Shown: positions 9,601-19,104 of the stretch, piece after piece
Position numbering within the stretch: the stretch's first letter is position 1
How the letters are laid out: the number at the start of each line of letters is the position of its first letter
DNA from: Deltaproteobacteria bacterium
GTDB taxonomy: Bacteria > Desulfobacterota > GWC2-55-46
Assembly: GCA_019912665.1 (NCBI GenBank)
Contig: JAIOIE010000018.1
Location: forward strand, 688,690-751,432
DNA: 62,743 nucleotides
Reading direction: 5' to 3'
The notes under the pieces: model-generated
The model's input: the letters and a program-made list of their open reading frames with translations, nothing else
What the model was told of the DNA's origin: nothing
Databases searched by the model: none
Position numbers and translations under genes: made by a program

Positions 9601-10353
9601 TTAACTTCTGAAACCCGCCTTCATCTCCCATAGCTTTGCGTACTTGGCGAGGGTATAGGAGGCATAGAGTATGGAGAGGACCACCCCGGCAGTGCCGTCC
9701 AGGAAGCCGCGCCGGAGCACATACATCTTGAAAAAAGTGAACGTGGGCCTGAAAAAGATGTCCGTTAGGCCCGCGTTCCTTCCGGAGTTCAGCATCTCCT
9801 CGGCCGCAAGCGACGAATACTTCTCCATCCTCTTCAAATAATCGGAGACGTCTCTGTAGGTCAGATGAACGAGCGGGTTCGATAGCCTTTCCGTCCGGCC
9901 GTTCACGACCACCTTTTCGTGGATGTACCTGTCTATGAACCGGCCTGCGCCCTTCCTGTAGAGCCGGAGGTTATAGTCGGGCCACCAGCCGCAATGCCTT
10001 ATCCACTTTTCGCCGAAAAAGTTTTTCCTCGGCACGAGGTACCCGGCTCTTCCGTCAGACCCGACCGCGCGGAGTATTTCATCCTTTAAATCCGGGGAGA
10101 CCCTCTCGTCCGCGTCTATGTTGAGTATCCAGTCGCCCGACGCCCTGTCTCCCACGAGGTTTTTCTGGCGTCCGAACCCGAGCCATTCGTCCCTGAAGAC
10201 CCTGGCCCCGTATTCGTTGCAAATCTCGACCGTCCTGTCGGTGCTGCCGGAGTCCGAGACAAGCACCTCGTCCGCCCAACTGACGCTCTCAAGGCAGTCG
10301 CGTATGTTCGCCTCCTCGTTCAGGGCTATTATGGTGACGGAGACTCTGGGCAT
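9601..10353 (-). CDS. Glycosyltransferase family 2, WaaE/KdtX-like
   Basis: 250 residues with the compact WaaE/KdtX layout: VSVTIIALNEEANIRDCLESVSWADEVLVSDSGSTDRT at the N-terminus, ILNIDADERVSPDL near residue 95 and RHCGWWPDYNLRLYRKG near 140. WaaE enzymes add a hexose to inner-core heptose I. The gene at 11729-12496 has the same layout and is an obvious paralogue, transcribed the other way. This gene is the first of the leftward LPS operon; the 265-bp gap to 10619 must hold divergent promoters. Confidence 0.87.
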   Translation of the reverse strand: MPRVSVTIIALNEEANIRDCLESVSWADEVLVSDSGSTDRTVEICNEYGARVFRDEWLGFGRQKNLVGDRASGDWILNIDADERVSPDLKDEILRAVGSDGRAGYLVPRKNFFGEKWIRHCGWWPDYNLRLYRKGAGRFIDRYIHEKVVVNGRTERLSNPLVHLTYRDVSDYLKRMEKYSSLAAEEMLNSGRNAGLTDIFFRPTFTFFKMYVLRRGFLDGTAGVVLSILYASYTLAKYAKLWEMKAGFRS

Positions 10354-10618
10354 AGGCTGCGGTCCAGTCTAATGGGTGCTTTTCATAAGCCCGGCGGATA
10401 TGACCTGTAATTGGCAAGTTTAGCACAAAAAAAAATCCCTGCCGGACGGCCAGCCCCTTATGCGTATTTCTCTCCGCGTATTCCGGTTATTCCGGCGCTC
10501 CTGCATCGGAACTTATCAGCTCACAATTAGCTTGAAAAAAAAATCCAGATTATTTAGCATATTAAGCGTTGTGTCCGGAAATGGCCTCTATCGGCCCCAC
10601 TCCGTAATCGGTGAAAAG

Positions 10619-11611
10619 ATGGGCAGCCCTGCCGTATCGTTCGTAATCGTAAACTGGAATACAAAAGACCTCCTCCGGGACTGCCTTGAGTCCATCCGGA
10701 AGACGGTCAGGATCCCCTTCGAGACATGGGTCGTCGACAACGGAAGTTCTGACGGGAGCGTCCGGATGGTCCGGGAGCGCTTCCCGGAGGTAAAGCTCAT
10801 CCAGAACGCCGAAAACCTCGGCTTTGCCAGGGCGAATAATCTCGCGCTCAAGAGGATTTCAGGCAAATACGCCGTGCTCCTCAACTCCGATACCGTCCTT
10901 AAGGAGAACGCGATAGAGTCTCTCGTCGACTGCATGGAAATGAACCCGCGGGCAGGCGTATGCGGCGGCTCCCTCCTCAATGAGGACGGCTCGATGCAGA
11001 ACTCGATAGCGAACTTCCCGACCCTCGCAACCGAACTCCTGAATAAGAGCATCCTCCGGAGGCTCTTCCCAAAAAGGTTTCCCGGAAAGGAGAACGGGGC
11101 CGCGAGGGGAATTCAGCAGGTCGAGTCAATAGTGGGCGCCTGCATGGTCGTAAGGAAAAAGGCCATGGAGGAGGCCGGACTGCTTGACGAGGACTACTTC
11201 TTCTTCCTCGAAGAGACCGACTGGTGCCTGAGGTTCAGGGAGAAGGGCTGGGACGTCCTCCATAACCCGGCAGCAGAGATATACCACCTGCAGGGCGGGA
11301 GCGCCAGGAAGGTCCCGGTAAGGGCGAGGACCGAATACTGGCGGTCGCGCTACATATTTTTCAGGAAAAACAGGAGCAGGATGTCTTATGCGGTCCTCAA
11401 GGCCGGGCTTGTGGCGAAGCTCTCCTGGAGCTTCGTTTCCATGGTCCTAATGAACCTCGCGACCCTGTTTTTAATCGGGAGGCTTCGCTCGAAGCTCCGG
11501 CTCTACGCGGCCCTCCTCAATTGGCATATCGAAGGCTGCCCGGAATCGCTGGGGCCGAGGCCCGAAAAGACGGCCCGGCAGAAACCCCGCGAGATTCTGA
11601 AGGAAGCATAA
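10619..11611 (+). CDS. Glycosyltransferase family 2, rhamnosyltransferase-like
   Basis: 330 residues from the chosen ATG, beginning MGSPAVSFVIVNWNTKDLLRDCLESIRKT. The frame is open for 53 more codons upstream but that stretch has no GT2 features, so the ATG next to the fold was chosen. Motifs include VVDNGSSDGS, VLLNSDTVL (DxD-like) and FFFLEETDWCLRFREKGWDV, as in WbbL-type rhamnosyltransferases. A hydrophobic segment near residues 250-285 suggests membrane association. It leads a three-gene rightward LPS operon. Confidence 0.85.
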   Translation: MGSPAVSFVIVNWNTKDLLRDCLESIRKTVRIPFETWVVDNGSSDGSVRMVRERFPEVKLIQNAENLGFARANNLALKRISGKYAVLLNSDTVLKENAIESLVDCMEMNPRAGVCGGSLLNEDGSMQNSIANFPTLATELLNKSILRRLFPKRFPGKENGAARGIQQVESIVGACMVVRKKAMEEAGLLDEDYFFFLEETDWCLRFREKGWDVLHNPAAEIYHLQGGSARKVPVRARTEYWRSRYIFFRKNRSRMSYAVLKAGLVAKLSWSFVSMVLMNLATLFLIGRLRSKLRLYAALLNWHIEGCPESLGPRPEKTARQKPREILKEA

Positions 11612-11728
11612 GGTCCGAAGCGGCCGCCTTGCCTTCTGATCACTGCCGCTTCGGCCATTCCCCTATCTCCATTCTCAACAAAAAACCTCGCGGCGCCGGC
11701 AGGGAAGGCGCCGATTGACTGACAGGAC

Positions 11729-12496
11729 ATGGGAACTACCGTCTCGTGCATATTGATAGTTAAGGACGAGGAGAGGAACATCGACGCGTGCCTCGATAGC
11801 CTCTCCTGGGCCGACGAGATAATAGTCGTCGATTCCGGCAGCATTGACCGGACCGCGGCCATATGCGCCGGATACCCGAAGGTGGTCTATCGCGACTTTC
11901 CATGGGAGGGCTTCGGCCCGCAGAAGAACCGCGCCCTCGCTCTCGCTACCAAGGAATGGGTATTCTCGATTGACGCTGACGAGCGCGTGACTACAGAGCT
12001 CGCAAACGAGATAATCTCAACGGTCCGGGCCCCGCGATTCGACGCCTACCGCATTAAGCGCAAAAACATCTACCGGGGCGCATGGGTGCGCCGGAGCGGC
12101 TGGTGGCCGGATGAGGTGCTGCGCCTTTTCAGGCGCGGGGCCGCCAGGTTTGACGACCGCATCGTGCACGAGTCAGTGCTCTATAACGGCCGGACCGGGG
12201 TGCTTGAGAATCCGCTCCTCCATCATTCCTACAACGAGGCAGGGGATTTCATAAGCCGTGTCGACCGCTACTCCACTCTTGGGGCGCGGCTCCTCAGCGA
12301 GCGCGGCAAGCGCGCCGGGACGCTCAATATACTGGCAAGGACGTTTTTCGTATTCCTTAAGACTTATATATTCAAGCTGGGTTTCCTCGACGGAAGGGCG
12401 GGGCTACTCGTCGCGTTCTCGACAGCCGAGGTTACTTTCTATAAGTATATGAAATTGGCGGAGATTGGGGAAGGGGGCCATCAGACGGAGAGATGA
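11729..12496 (+). CDS. Glycosyltransferase family 2, WaaE/KdtX-like
   Basis: 255 residues with TVSCILIVKDEERNIDACLDSLSWADEIIVVDSGSIDRT, VFSIDADERVTTEL and RRSGWWPDEVLRLFRRG. The gene at 9601-10353 shares this layout, so an inner-core sugar transfer is likely. Its stop overlaps the heptosyltransferase start by 4 bp, coupling the two. Gene 10619 ends 117 bp upstream. Confidence 0.87.
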   Translation: MGTTVSCILIVKDEERNIDACLDSLSWADEIIVVDSGSIDRTAAICAGYPKVVYRDFPWEGFGPQKNRALALATKEWVFSIDADERVTTELANEIISTVRAPRFDAYRIKRKNIYRGAWVRRSGWWPDEVLRLFRRGAARFDDRIVHESVLYNGRTGVLENPLLHHSYNEAGDFISRVDRYSTLGARLLSERGKRAGTLNILARTFFVFLKTYIFKLGFLDGRAGLLVAFSTAEVTFYKYMKLAEIGEGGHQTER

Positions 12497-13551
12497 ATAA
12501 AAACATCCTCCTCATCCAGCTCGGCGATATCGGCGACGTCGTCCTTACCACCCCCTCGATACGCGCGATAAAGGAAACATTCCCGGAAGCGCGCGTCTCA
12601 ATAATGGTCCGGAAGCCGTTCGGCAACCTACTTGCGGCTGACCCGCACCTCCACGCTGTCCTGGAGGCCGGGAAAGTGCGCGGCAACGCCTTGAAAGCCC
12701 TGGCGGAGCATGCTTCTTTTATGCGCCGTCTCCGGAAGGCCCGCTACGATCTCGTAATAGACCTCCGCACCGGTGACCGCGGGGCCATAATGAGCCTTTT
12801 AACAGGCGCGCGGACGCGCGTCGGCGTGCACTGCAAAGAGCCGGTCTGGCGTAACCTCCTTTTCACCCGGACAGTCCGGGAATTCAAGGCCGCTCCTTAC
12901 CCGGTGCACCCCGGCGCGGACCAGTCACTACGCATACTCCGCGCCATAGGCATAGAGACGAATGACTCGATGCCGCGCCTTTATTTCTCGAAAGACGACC
13001 TTGCGCGCGCCCGAACGCTCATTTCAGAATGCGGTCTACCGCCCGGCACAAGGCTGGTCACGTTAAATCCCTTTTCGCGCTGGAAGTACAAGGAATGGTC
13101 TGATCAAAAATGGGGACAGATAATCGACAGGCTTTGGGATGAGCGCCATATTTTCTCTGTGCTGGTCGGCTCAGATGATGAATCTCCGGAAGCGGAAAAA
13201 ATCAGAAGAGGCCGCGAGGACCACACGTTCAATCTTGCCGGGAAAACTAATCTTCCAGAGCTTTCCGCGCTCATCTCGCTCAGCAGCCTTCATTTGGGGG
13301 TGGACAGCGCCGCCCCACATATCGCGGCAGCTGTAGGGACGCCGACCTTAACAGTATTCGGGCCCGGCAATTGGAAAAGCTGGACTGTCCAAGACGATAT
13401 GCGCCGTGTAGTGACGGCTGAAATGCTGTGCATTCCATGCAACAAAAAAGGTTGCGATGACTCCGGGAGGAGCCGTTGCATGTATGAACTTCGTGCAGAC
13501 GAGGTTTACAGTGAACTGGAGAGCTTTTTGAAAGGATGTCGTATAGCCTAA
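12493..13551 (+). CDS. Glycosyltransferase family 9 (ADP-heptose:LPS heptosyltransferase)
   Basis: 352 residues with the GT9 start NILLIQLGDIGDVVLTTPSIRAIKETFP and the donor-site region LHLGVDSAAPHIAAAVGTPTLTVFGPGNWKSW near residues 273-300, then a Cys-rich tail (CIPCNKKGCDDSGRSRCM). It would add heptose from ADP-heptose to the core. It is the third GT9 enzyme in the window besides waaC (21248) and waaF (22815), so it may act as heptosyltransferase III/IV. It converges on the next gene with only 22 bp between stops. Confidence 0.87.
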   Translation: MNKNILLIQLGDIGDVVLTTPSIRAIKETFPEARVSIMVRKPFGNLLAADPHLHAVLEAGKVRGNALKALAEHASFMRRLRKARYDLVIDLRTGDRGAIMSLLTGARTRVGVHCKEPVWRNLLFTRTVREFKAAPYPVHPGADQSLRILRAIGIETNDSMPRLYFSKDDLARARTLISECGLPPGTRLVTLNPFSRWKYKEWSDQKWGQIIDRLWDERHIFSVLVGSDDESPEAEKIRRGREDHTFNLAGKTNLPELSALISLSSLHLGVDSAAPHIAAAVGTPTLTVFGPGNWKSWTVQDDMRRVVTAEMLCIPCNKKGCDDSGRSRCMYELRADEVYSELESFLKGCRIA

Positions 13552-13573
13552 TGTCAGTTTGACGTGCGGGACA

Positions 13574-14416
13574 TTATAATTCGTTCCTGCGCTGCCTGTA
13601 AAACTTCTCGCTTGGATATTGATTTTCGCTTGGATTTTTGATGATGACCGGCTTATCAAAAATGCCTTTCAGTCCCTCCGGGGACTCTTGATATTTTTCC
13701 TCTAAAATGAACTTGCGGTTGAAAAGACTGTATTTGGTCCCGGAATGCGTCCTTATGTTTATGGGCGTATAGGTCCGGGTCGATTCCTCGGCAAAATTCT
13801 CGAAACCTTTAATTTTGAAGTTTGCAACCTCCCGGCCATACCTGTCCTGATACCGCCAGATGATATCCCCATCCTCCTCTCCGATGCCCAATAAACGCTC
13901 ATCGAAGTAACCAAGCTCATCAATTTCCTCGCGAGCGATCAAAAAATGGGACCAGGAGCCATTGATCTGGAACGACCTCCCGTTATTGCGACTAAGTGTC
14001 ATGCAGACCTTTTCCATGAAATCTGGACGGCTTATCATAATGTCGTCGTTCAGCATTAAAATATAGTCATTTGAAGCATGTATAATAATACTGTTCCAAA
14101 GCTTTGACAAACCACGGAAGCTTGGAAATAGAATAGGAAAAACGTTTTCCTGATTAGCAGCGCTCTTTAGAACATTTTTCCGGTATTCCTCACTGAATTT
14201 CTTGCCGTTCTCTCCATTGACGGCAACCACGATTTCATTGCCGACGTATTCCCTGAGCCTACACAAGAGTGGGGTGAAATACCTATCAAATCTCGCTTCA
14301 AACGTGGTTATACCGATAGATATATCCTCCGGCCTTATGCGTCCGGCGCCCTCTCCAGAAAGGTGCTTTTTAGCTTTGTCACTCAATTCCCTTGCCAGAT
14401 CTACCAGACGGCTCAT
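13574..14416 (-). CDS. GT2-like glycosyltransferase (GT-A fold)
   Basis: 280 residues. DISIGITTFEARFDRYFTPLLCRLREY and NSIIIHASNDYILMLNDDIMISRPDF (DDD-type metal site near residue 125) mark a GT-A sugar transferase. Its ATG lies inside the upstream gene (43 codons of the frame are not shared; overlap 38 bp), so the true start may be internal. It ends the second leftward LPS operon. This and the next three genes are visibly richer in A and T than the core LPS genes, which fits exchange of outer-sugar genes between strains. Confidence 0.72.
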   Translation of the reverse strand: MSRLVDLARELSDKAKKHLSGEGAGRIRPEDISIGITTFEARFDRYFTPLLCRLREYVGNEIVVAVNGENGKKFSEEYRKNVLKSAANQENVFPILFPSFRGLSKLWNSIIIHASNDYILMLNDDIMISRPDFMEKVCMTLSRNNGRSFQINGSWSHFLIAREEIDELGYFDERLLGIGEEDGDIIWRYQDRYGREVANFKIKGFENFAEESTRTYTPINIRTHSGTKYSLFNRKFILEEKYQESPEGLKGIFDKPVIIKNPSENQYPSEKFYRQRRNEL

Positions 14417-15251
14417 TATCCTCCCCGGGCACTACTGCTTTTTTAATCAGACCGTTTTCACAGAAACTGGGAATATTCTTCCTGTACAGATACTCGATAT
14501 TAGAGCCTTCTCTCCAATGTTTCTCTCCCAATTCTTTGTGGTGCCAAAGATGGAGCGTTTTCGCCTCACGAATGACCGAATATCCGCGAAAACCGACCTT
14601 CACCATCCGAAGGGAAATGTCCTCATCTTCCCCGCCCCATCCGACAAAATTCTCATCATATCCGTTAATGGCTTCCATATCGGCGCGGTGTATAGAAAAA
14701 TGACTGCTGCATCGCTGTTTTCGCTCGTTCGCGAGACCGATGCGTATCAGCATGCTATATCTAAAAAACTTCCAATGCTCCCGTGTAATAGGGCGCTCCG
14801 GGAGGGCCTTATAGAAGCGCTCAAGCCGCTCGGGCGTGATTCCCTGCGCCATTAATGAACGGGTCTGCTCCTCGGGAAGATACTTGCATAAACCTGCCAC
14901 GAATCTCCTGCGCTTGGCGCATTCGATATGGGAACGTATAGTGCCCGGCAATAACACAAAGTCACAATCGATGAAGATCAAATACTCTCCACTTGAATTG
15001 CGTATGCCGTTATTCCTGACAGACGCGAGCCGGAAACCATCCTTTGGCTGCCATGCATGAATTATCCGAAAAGGATAGGAGGGAATCATCATCCTGATGG
15101 CTTCGACCGTCTCCTCGCGTGATCCGTCATCAGCAATAACAACTTCGCTGAAATCATTTCTGCACGCTCTTAAAGCGTCAAGACAGCACTTCAGATGCGA
15201 AAGTCGTTCATAAAACGAAATAATGACGCTCACAGAATTAATCATTTGCAC
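14379..15251 (-). CDS. Glycosyltransferase family 2 with GT7-type C-terminal domain
   Basis: 290 residues: VSVIISFYERLSHLKCCLDALRAC, IADDGSREET, YLIFIDCDFVLLPGT (DCD metal site near residue 95) and NFVGWGGEDEDISLRMVKVGFRG, the galactosyltransferase-7 type catalytic block. The layout matches the GT2 at 6362-7204. It overlaps the GT10 gene by 14 bp upstream and the next GT2 by 38 bp downstream. It is probably an outer-core or O-unit transferase. Confidence 0.83.
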   Translation of the reverse strand: MQMINSVSVIISFYERLSHLKCCLDALRACRNDFSEVVIADDGSREETVEAIRMMIPSYPFRIIHAWQPKDGFRLASVRNNGIRNSSGEYLIFIDCDFVLLPGTIRSHIECAKRRRFVAGLCKYLPEEQTRSLMAQGITPERLERFYKALPERPITREHWKFFRYSMLIRIGLANERKQRCSSHFSIHRADMEAINGYDENFVGWGGEDEDISLRMVKVGFRGYSVIREAKTLHLWHHKELGEKHWREGSNIEYLYRKNIPSFCENGLIKKAVVPGEDNEPSGRSGKGIE

Positions 15252-16242
15252 CGGCCAGACGCTTAATTGACATCTTTGCCTTGCTGATTCTGCGCCAGAG
15301 TCCTGCTTTTAAGCTTCTTCGATATGGGGGTATGGTGATACAGTCCCTATTCCCGTCCTGTCTCGCTTTTCTGCGGAGCATCCTTGTAAGGTGTGGGAAT
15401 AACTGGTACTCGTAAAGAACCCTGCGTCTCGCTTCTACGAGAGCAGGCAGGCGCCGCTTCCATTCCAAAGCGTCTTCATTCAAAACCTTGCGGATAGCTG
15501 CAAGGGCCTCGGCAGGCCTTCTTATATCTATATGGACGTATGATTCCTGAGGGAAATAGTTGGCTAGGTTGGGGCAGCCATGATAAATTGGCACCGTCCA
15601 GGACAAAAAACAATCTGCAATCTTCTCCGTCCAGTAATCCGTGGAAACAGTATTTTCAATCGCTAGCGAGAACCTGTAGGGCGCGAGCCCGTCCCACTTA
15701 TCCTCTATGGGGCGCACGGCGCGACCAAACAGGTCGGCTGGAATATCAGACGTACACTGCAGAGTCTTGAGAAATGCGAATCGGTCCATATGGCCGGGCA
15801 AGTCCTTGCAATTGCCCACGACCCAAGATAGTGGGCGGCTCTTATCGGGTATATCAATGGTCGTCAGCTGGTCGAATGTGTGGTTGACATGCCACGGGAC
15901 GGCAGGTTGAGAGAGAACGTATTTTTCAGATGAGTCGGCCGGATGACTCGTTAGTACATGCGCAAATGGCACATGCCCCTCCACCATCCAATCTGTAAAA
16001 CCCCTGACATAGGGTTCCTGCATTAATGCCCAGACATTCTCTTTAGGGCAGGTTGCCCTGACCTCGCGTTTTAGACGATTGTTAAGTATGACCAGCGCGT
16101 CACATTCTACCGCATCCGTGCTGAAATGCAGCCCGTCCCACACGCCTTTTCCCCCGGGCGTTTGACGTAAAATATCCGGCCAGTCCCAATCTTTGACGAC
16201 GCAAACGAGCTTAAGATTATTTCTTTCGGCCTCTCTATGCAT
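15238..16242 (-). CDS. GT10 fucosyltransferase-like enzyme
   Basis: 334 residues. The segment YRFSLAIENTVSTDYWTEKI followed by FLSWTVPIYHGCPNLANYFPQ and SYVHIDI (about residues 190-245) matches the GDP-sugar binding signature of GT10 alpha-1,3/1,4-fucosyltransferases (FxIxFENS..xDYxTEK...VPIYxG). The N-terminal half has an acceptor-side fold with LVILNN and HVLTSHPAD. GT10 enzymes put fucose on N-acetylglucosamine or similar sugars; transfer of another deoxysugar is possible. No GDP-fucose synthesis genes are seen in the window. Confidence 0.78.
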   Translation of the reverse strand: MHREAERNNLKLVCVVKDWDWPDILRQTPGGKGVWDGLHFSTDAVECDALVILNNRLKREVRATCPKENVWALMQEPYVRGFTDWMVEGHVPFAHVLTSHPADSSEKYVLSQPAVPWHVNHTFDQLTTIDIPDKSRPLSWVVGNCKDLPGHMDRFAFLKTLQCTSDIPADLFGRAVRPIEDKWDGLAPYRFSLAIENTVSTDYWTEKIADCFLSWTVPIYHGCPNLANYFPQESYVHIDIRRPAEALAAIRKVLNEDALEWKRRLPALVEARRRVLYEYQLFPHLTRMLRRKARQDGNRDCITIPPYRRSLKAGLWRRISKAKMSIKRLAGAND

Positions 16243-16276
16243 GTGATTCCCTGCAGCCCAATCACCTTGTTATCGG

Positions 16277-17776
16277 TTATTGCGCGCCTCTATGGATTCT
16301 AATAATATCATCCTGCACTGACATAACGAACTGGGGCTTTATCGTCTTCACGAGCTTCTCCAATTCCTGCAGAGTCGGATAGTCGTTTTCACCAGTAAAT
16401 TCTCGGGCATCGTCAATCAAAATGACATGATCGTCAGCATTCTCTTGATGCAAGATATGTTCCAGCTCGGAAACTATCGGCGTCAGCTTTTTACCTTTTC
16501 CGGTTGTGAATGTTGCGCCGCTCGAATGGTGCGCGTCCAGCCAAAAAAGGCAAGCCCCACTCAAGTTTCCCATCAGGTTTTTCAATACTTCACCGCTGTC
16601 CCCCTGAAGCATTTTGACATGCTTGTATTTGGAAAATTTCTTTGCGGCCCGCTGGTATAAAACCTCGTCAAGCTCGATCGAATAGATACGGCTGAAGATG
16701 TCTCTTGTGGCGCGAATCATAAAGCCCAGATAGGTGCCTGTCTCTACGAGCGTTTTTATCGAAAACCGCCTCGCATAGTCCTTAACCACACTTTGTTTAA
16801 TCAGATGTGGCGGCGGGCAGGGCCGGTTATTTTCAACCCATTTCAACAACTCCTTTTTGTGCCGTTTATCTGTCACGATATCGTACAAGAAGGTGCGGCT
16901 TATTAATTTCTCGATGCCATAATTCATTGAACTCCCCTCGCGTTTCAATTTTTTAGAGTAATGATGCACGATGGACAGGTCTATTTTTTCGATTTCTTCC
17001 AGAGCAAAGAATACGGCAACATAGCGTTCAAGCAGCCCCCCCTGGAGCCTGTGGGAGCGCGTGGAATCATAAAAATCGAGCTTTCTCGTTTCAATGATGG
17101 GCACGAGGAAAGACATCAATTTTTCAAATAAGGGCACTGGTGTTATAAAACAATCGCACATATTGAGAAAGCCATCCTTGGCCACATCTGTGAGGGTATA
17201 GCTCGTCCGAAAAAAAGAATTGTACTCATCCAAGATGCGATCAATGCAATTGATCCCATCCCCAACGAAAGCGTCAGGCTGGCTCTCATCCATTAAAACA
17301 CGTTGACTATATATTTTTTTAAAATCGTGACTCTCAAGAGAGACATGGACAGGACAGTGAAAAGCTAATTTCTCGTTTATCAGTGCGGTTATATTAGTGG
17401 GCCTGTCAAGTTTCTGCTGCTTCATATCGGACTGTATCCTTAATGCCTCAAGCTCCTTGATATTAGGTTTTCCGCCAGACCCGATAAGCCTGTGTTCTTT
17501 ATCGTAATGAGAAAACCCAACGTAGTCCAACCCACGGTGAAGATTATTCTTGTAGACACAATACATCCCGGTGATTTCAGCATAGAACGGCGAAGGCCAA
17601 CTGATTGGGAAATCAGACTCGGCAATCACCTTATAATCCTTGGAAATATTCCGATGCAGATAATGATTGCCCAATTTCAAAAATGTATAATTTTTAGGAG
17701 AAAAACCAGGGTCTCCCTCATACATCTCATCCCATATAACGTTATGACAGAATATGAAAACCTTCCAGGCCTTCAT
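16277..17776 (-). CDS. DUF4422 domain fused to a class I methyltransferase-like domain
   Basis: 499 residues from the chosen ATG (KAWKVFIFCHNVIWDEMYEGD, a typical DUF4422 opening). A GTG start at 17860 would add 28 residues that look non-homologous. The N-terminal half carries DUF4422 motifs (MYCVYKNN, DYVGFSHYDKEHRL, CDCFITP), found in capsule and LPS gene clusters and thought to be glycosyltransferases. The C-terminal part from about residue 340 (LVETGTYLGFMIRATRDIF, IYSIELDEVLY, MLQGDSGEVL, CLFWLDAHHS) has the SAM-binding glycine loop and acidic residue of a Rossmann methyltransferase. One protein may add and then methylate a sugar. Confidence 0.72.
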   Translation of the reverse strand: MKAWKVFIFCHNVIWDEMYEGDPGFSPKNYTFLKLGNHYLHRNISKDYKVIAESDFPISWPSPFYAEITGMYCVYKNNLHRGLDYVGFSHYDKEHRLIGSGGKPNIKELEALRIQSDMKQQKLDRPTNITALINEKLAFHCPVHVSLESHDFKKIYSQRVLMDESQPDAFVGDGINCIDRILDEYNSFFRTSYTLTDVAKDGFLNMCDCFITPVPLFEKLMSFLVPIIETRKLDFYDSTRSHRLQGGLLERYVAVFFALEEIEKIDLSIVHHYSKKLKREGSSMNYGIEKLISRTFLYDIVTDKRHKKELLKWVENNRPCPPPHLIKQSVVKDYARRFSIKTLVETGTYLGFMIRATRDIFSRIYSIELDEVLYQRAAKKFSKYKHVKMLQGDSGEVLKNLMGNLSGACLFWLDAHHSSGATFTTGKGKKLTPIVSELEHILHQENADDHVILIDDAREFTGENDYPTLQELEKLVKTIKPQFVMSVQDDIIRIHRGAQ

Positions 17777-17910
17777 TTCACCTGCCGCACTTTTCTCAAC
17801 ACAGATGCAAACCTCAACATTTTCTTGGTATTCTACCCAGTTCGCCAAGCAATAGTGCACTTAGCATGTAAAAAACATAACGACCGATACGTCAGGCGTT
17901 TTCGCAGCCA

Positions 17911-19104
17911 TTACGCGCCTGCCCCGGCAAGGACGCAGCCCTTAAGGAGGACTTCCTGGTAAACAGCTTTCATCTTCCCGGTCAATCTCTCCCAATCGTG
18001 ACCTGCCGCGGTCAGGCCCGCCGCCCTGCCCATAGCCTGCCGCCGTGTCGTATCCAATAATTGCAAAATCCTTTCAGCCGCCGTCTCCGCGTCCTTTCCG
18101 TCCGGCAGGACAAAGCCGTTTACGCCCTCCTCGGCCAGGTCCTTTGCCCCGACATTCGGGCTTACAATCGCCGGCAGCCCTGCTGCCATTGCCTCAAGGA
18201 CCACCATGCCGAAGGTATCGAAGGCCGAGAGCATGATATAGAGGTCTGCGGCCCTGTAAAACCTCTCCAGGCCTTCCGCCTGCTTGCCGGCGAATACCAC
18301 CGCGTCTTCAACGCCAAGCGAGCGGGCCAGTTCGCCGTATTTTTTTTCATCACCCCGCCCGACCACCAGAAGCTTTATTCCCGCATCAGGCCTTTTGGCG
18401 CGCGCCCGCGCAAGAGCCCTTATTATTGTATCCAGCCCCTTCACCTCGAAGTTCATGCCCACGAAGAGGAGGAGTAGGTCCGAATCTTTTATGCCGTAGC
18501 GCTCCCTTATCCCGGCCCGGCATGCGGCGCGGTCAGGCTTGGAGAACCTTTCAAAGTCCACACCCGGGTGCATCGTCTGCCAGCGGCCGGGGAGGGAGGG
18601 GTATTCGCGGCGGAACGCCTCGAACGCGATGGACGAGACCGGAAGGAAGACCGAGGCGCCCCCGGATGAGAGCATCCGCCCCTCAAGGGCCGTTATCGCC
18701 CTGTCAAAGAGGCTCGGTGTTTTTCTCCTTACCTCACGCGCCCAGACAGCGTGCGGCACGCAGTGCATGGTAAATACGTCGGCGCGGAATATCCAGTCGT
18801 GCGAATGGATAATGTCGAAGCCGCCCCTGCCTATCATCGTCTGAGCGAAAAAAGCGAATGACAATGGGCGGAGGAACCGGGGGAAGCGGACCATCGGGAC
18901 CTTGTGGTACGTTATCCGGCCCGAGCGCGCCACCCATTTGTTAGCGAAGACATGTATCTCATAATCTTCGCAGAGGGCGAGTCGCTCCGTAATCTCGCTA
19001 GCGAAGCGCTCGCCGCCGCCGACCAGCCCGAACTTGGGGATGGCGACCGCGACCTTCGTCCTTCCGGTTTTATATTTGCCGCCCTGGGGCATTCCTGGCC
19101 CCAT
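17911..19104 (-). CDS. Glycosyltransferase family 4, WaaG-like
   Basis: 397 residues. KVAVAIPKFGLVGGGERFASEITERL is the acceptor-side loop, and AFDTFGMVVLEAMAAGLPAIVSP the GT4 E-x7-E donor motif near residue 300. The central FTMHCVPHAVWAREVRRKTPSLFDRAITALEGRM resembles WaaG-like LPS core enzymes. Its ATG overlaps the TAA of the upstream zinc-ribbon gene (TAATG), so the two are translated together. The gap to the downstream DUF4422 gene is 134 bp. Confidence 0.84.
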   Translation of the reverse strand: MGPGMPQGGKYKTGRTKVAVAIPKFGLVGGGERFASEITERLALCEDYEIHVFANKWVARSGRITYHKVPMVRFPRFLRPLSFAFFAQTMIGRGGFDIIHSHDWIFRADVFTMHCVPHAVWAREVRRKTPSLFDRAITALEGRMLSSGGASVFLPVSSIAFEAFRREYPSLPGRWQTMHPGVDFERFSKPDRAACRAGIRERYGIKDSDLLLLFVGMNFEVKGLDTIIRALARARAKRPDAGIKLLVVGRGDEKKYGELARSLGVEDAVVFAGKQAEGLERFYRAADLYIMLSAFDTFGMVVLEAMAAGLPAIVSPNVGAKDLAEEGVNGFVLPDGKDAETAAERILQLLDTTRRQAMGRAAGLTAAGHDWERLTGKMKAVYQEVLLKGCVLAGAGA

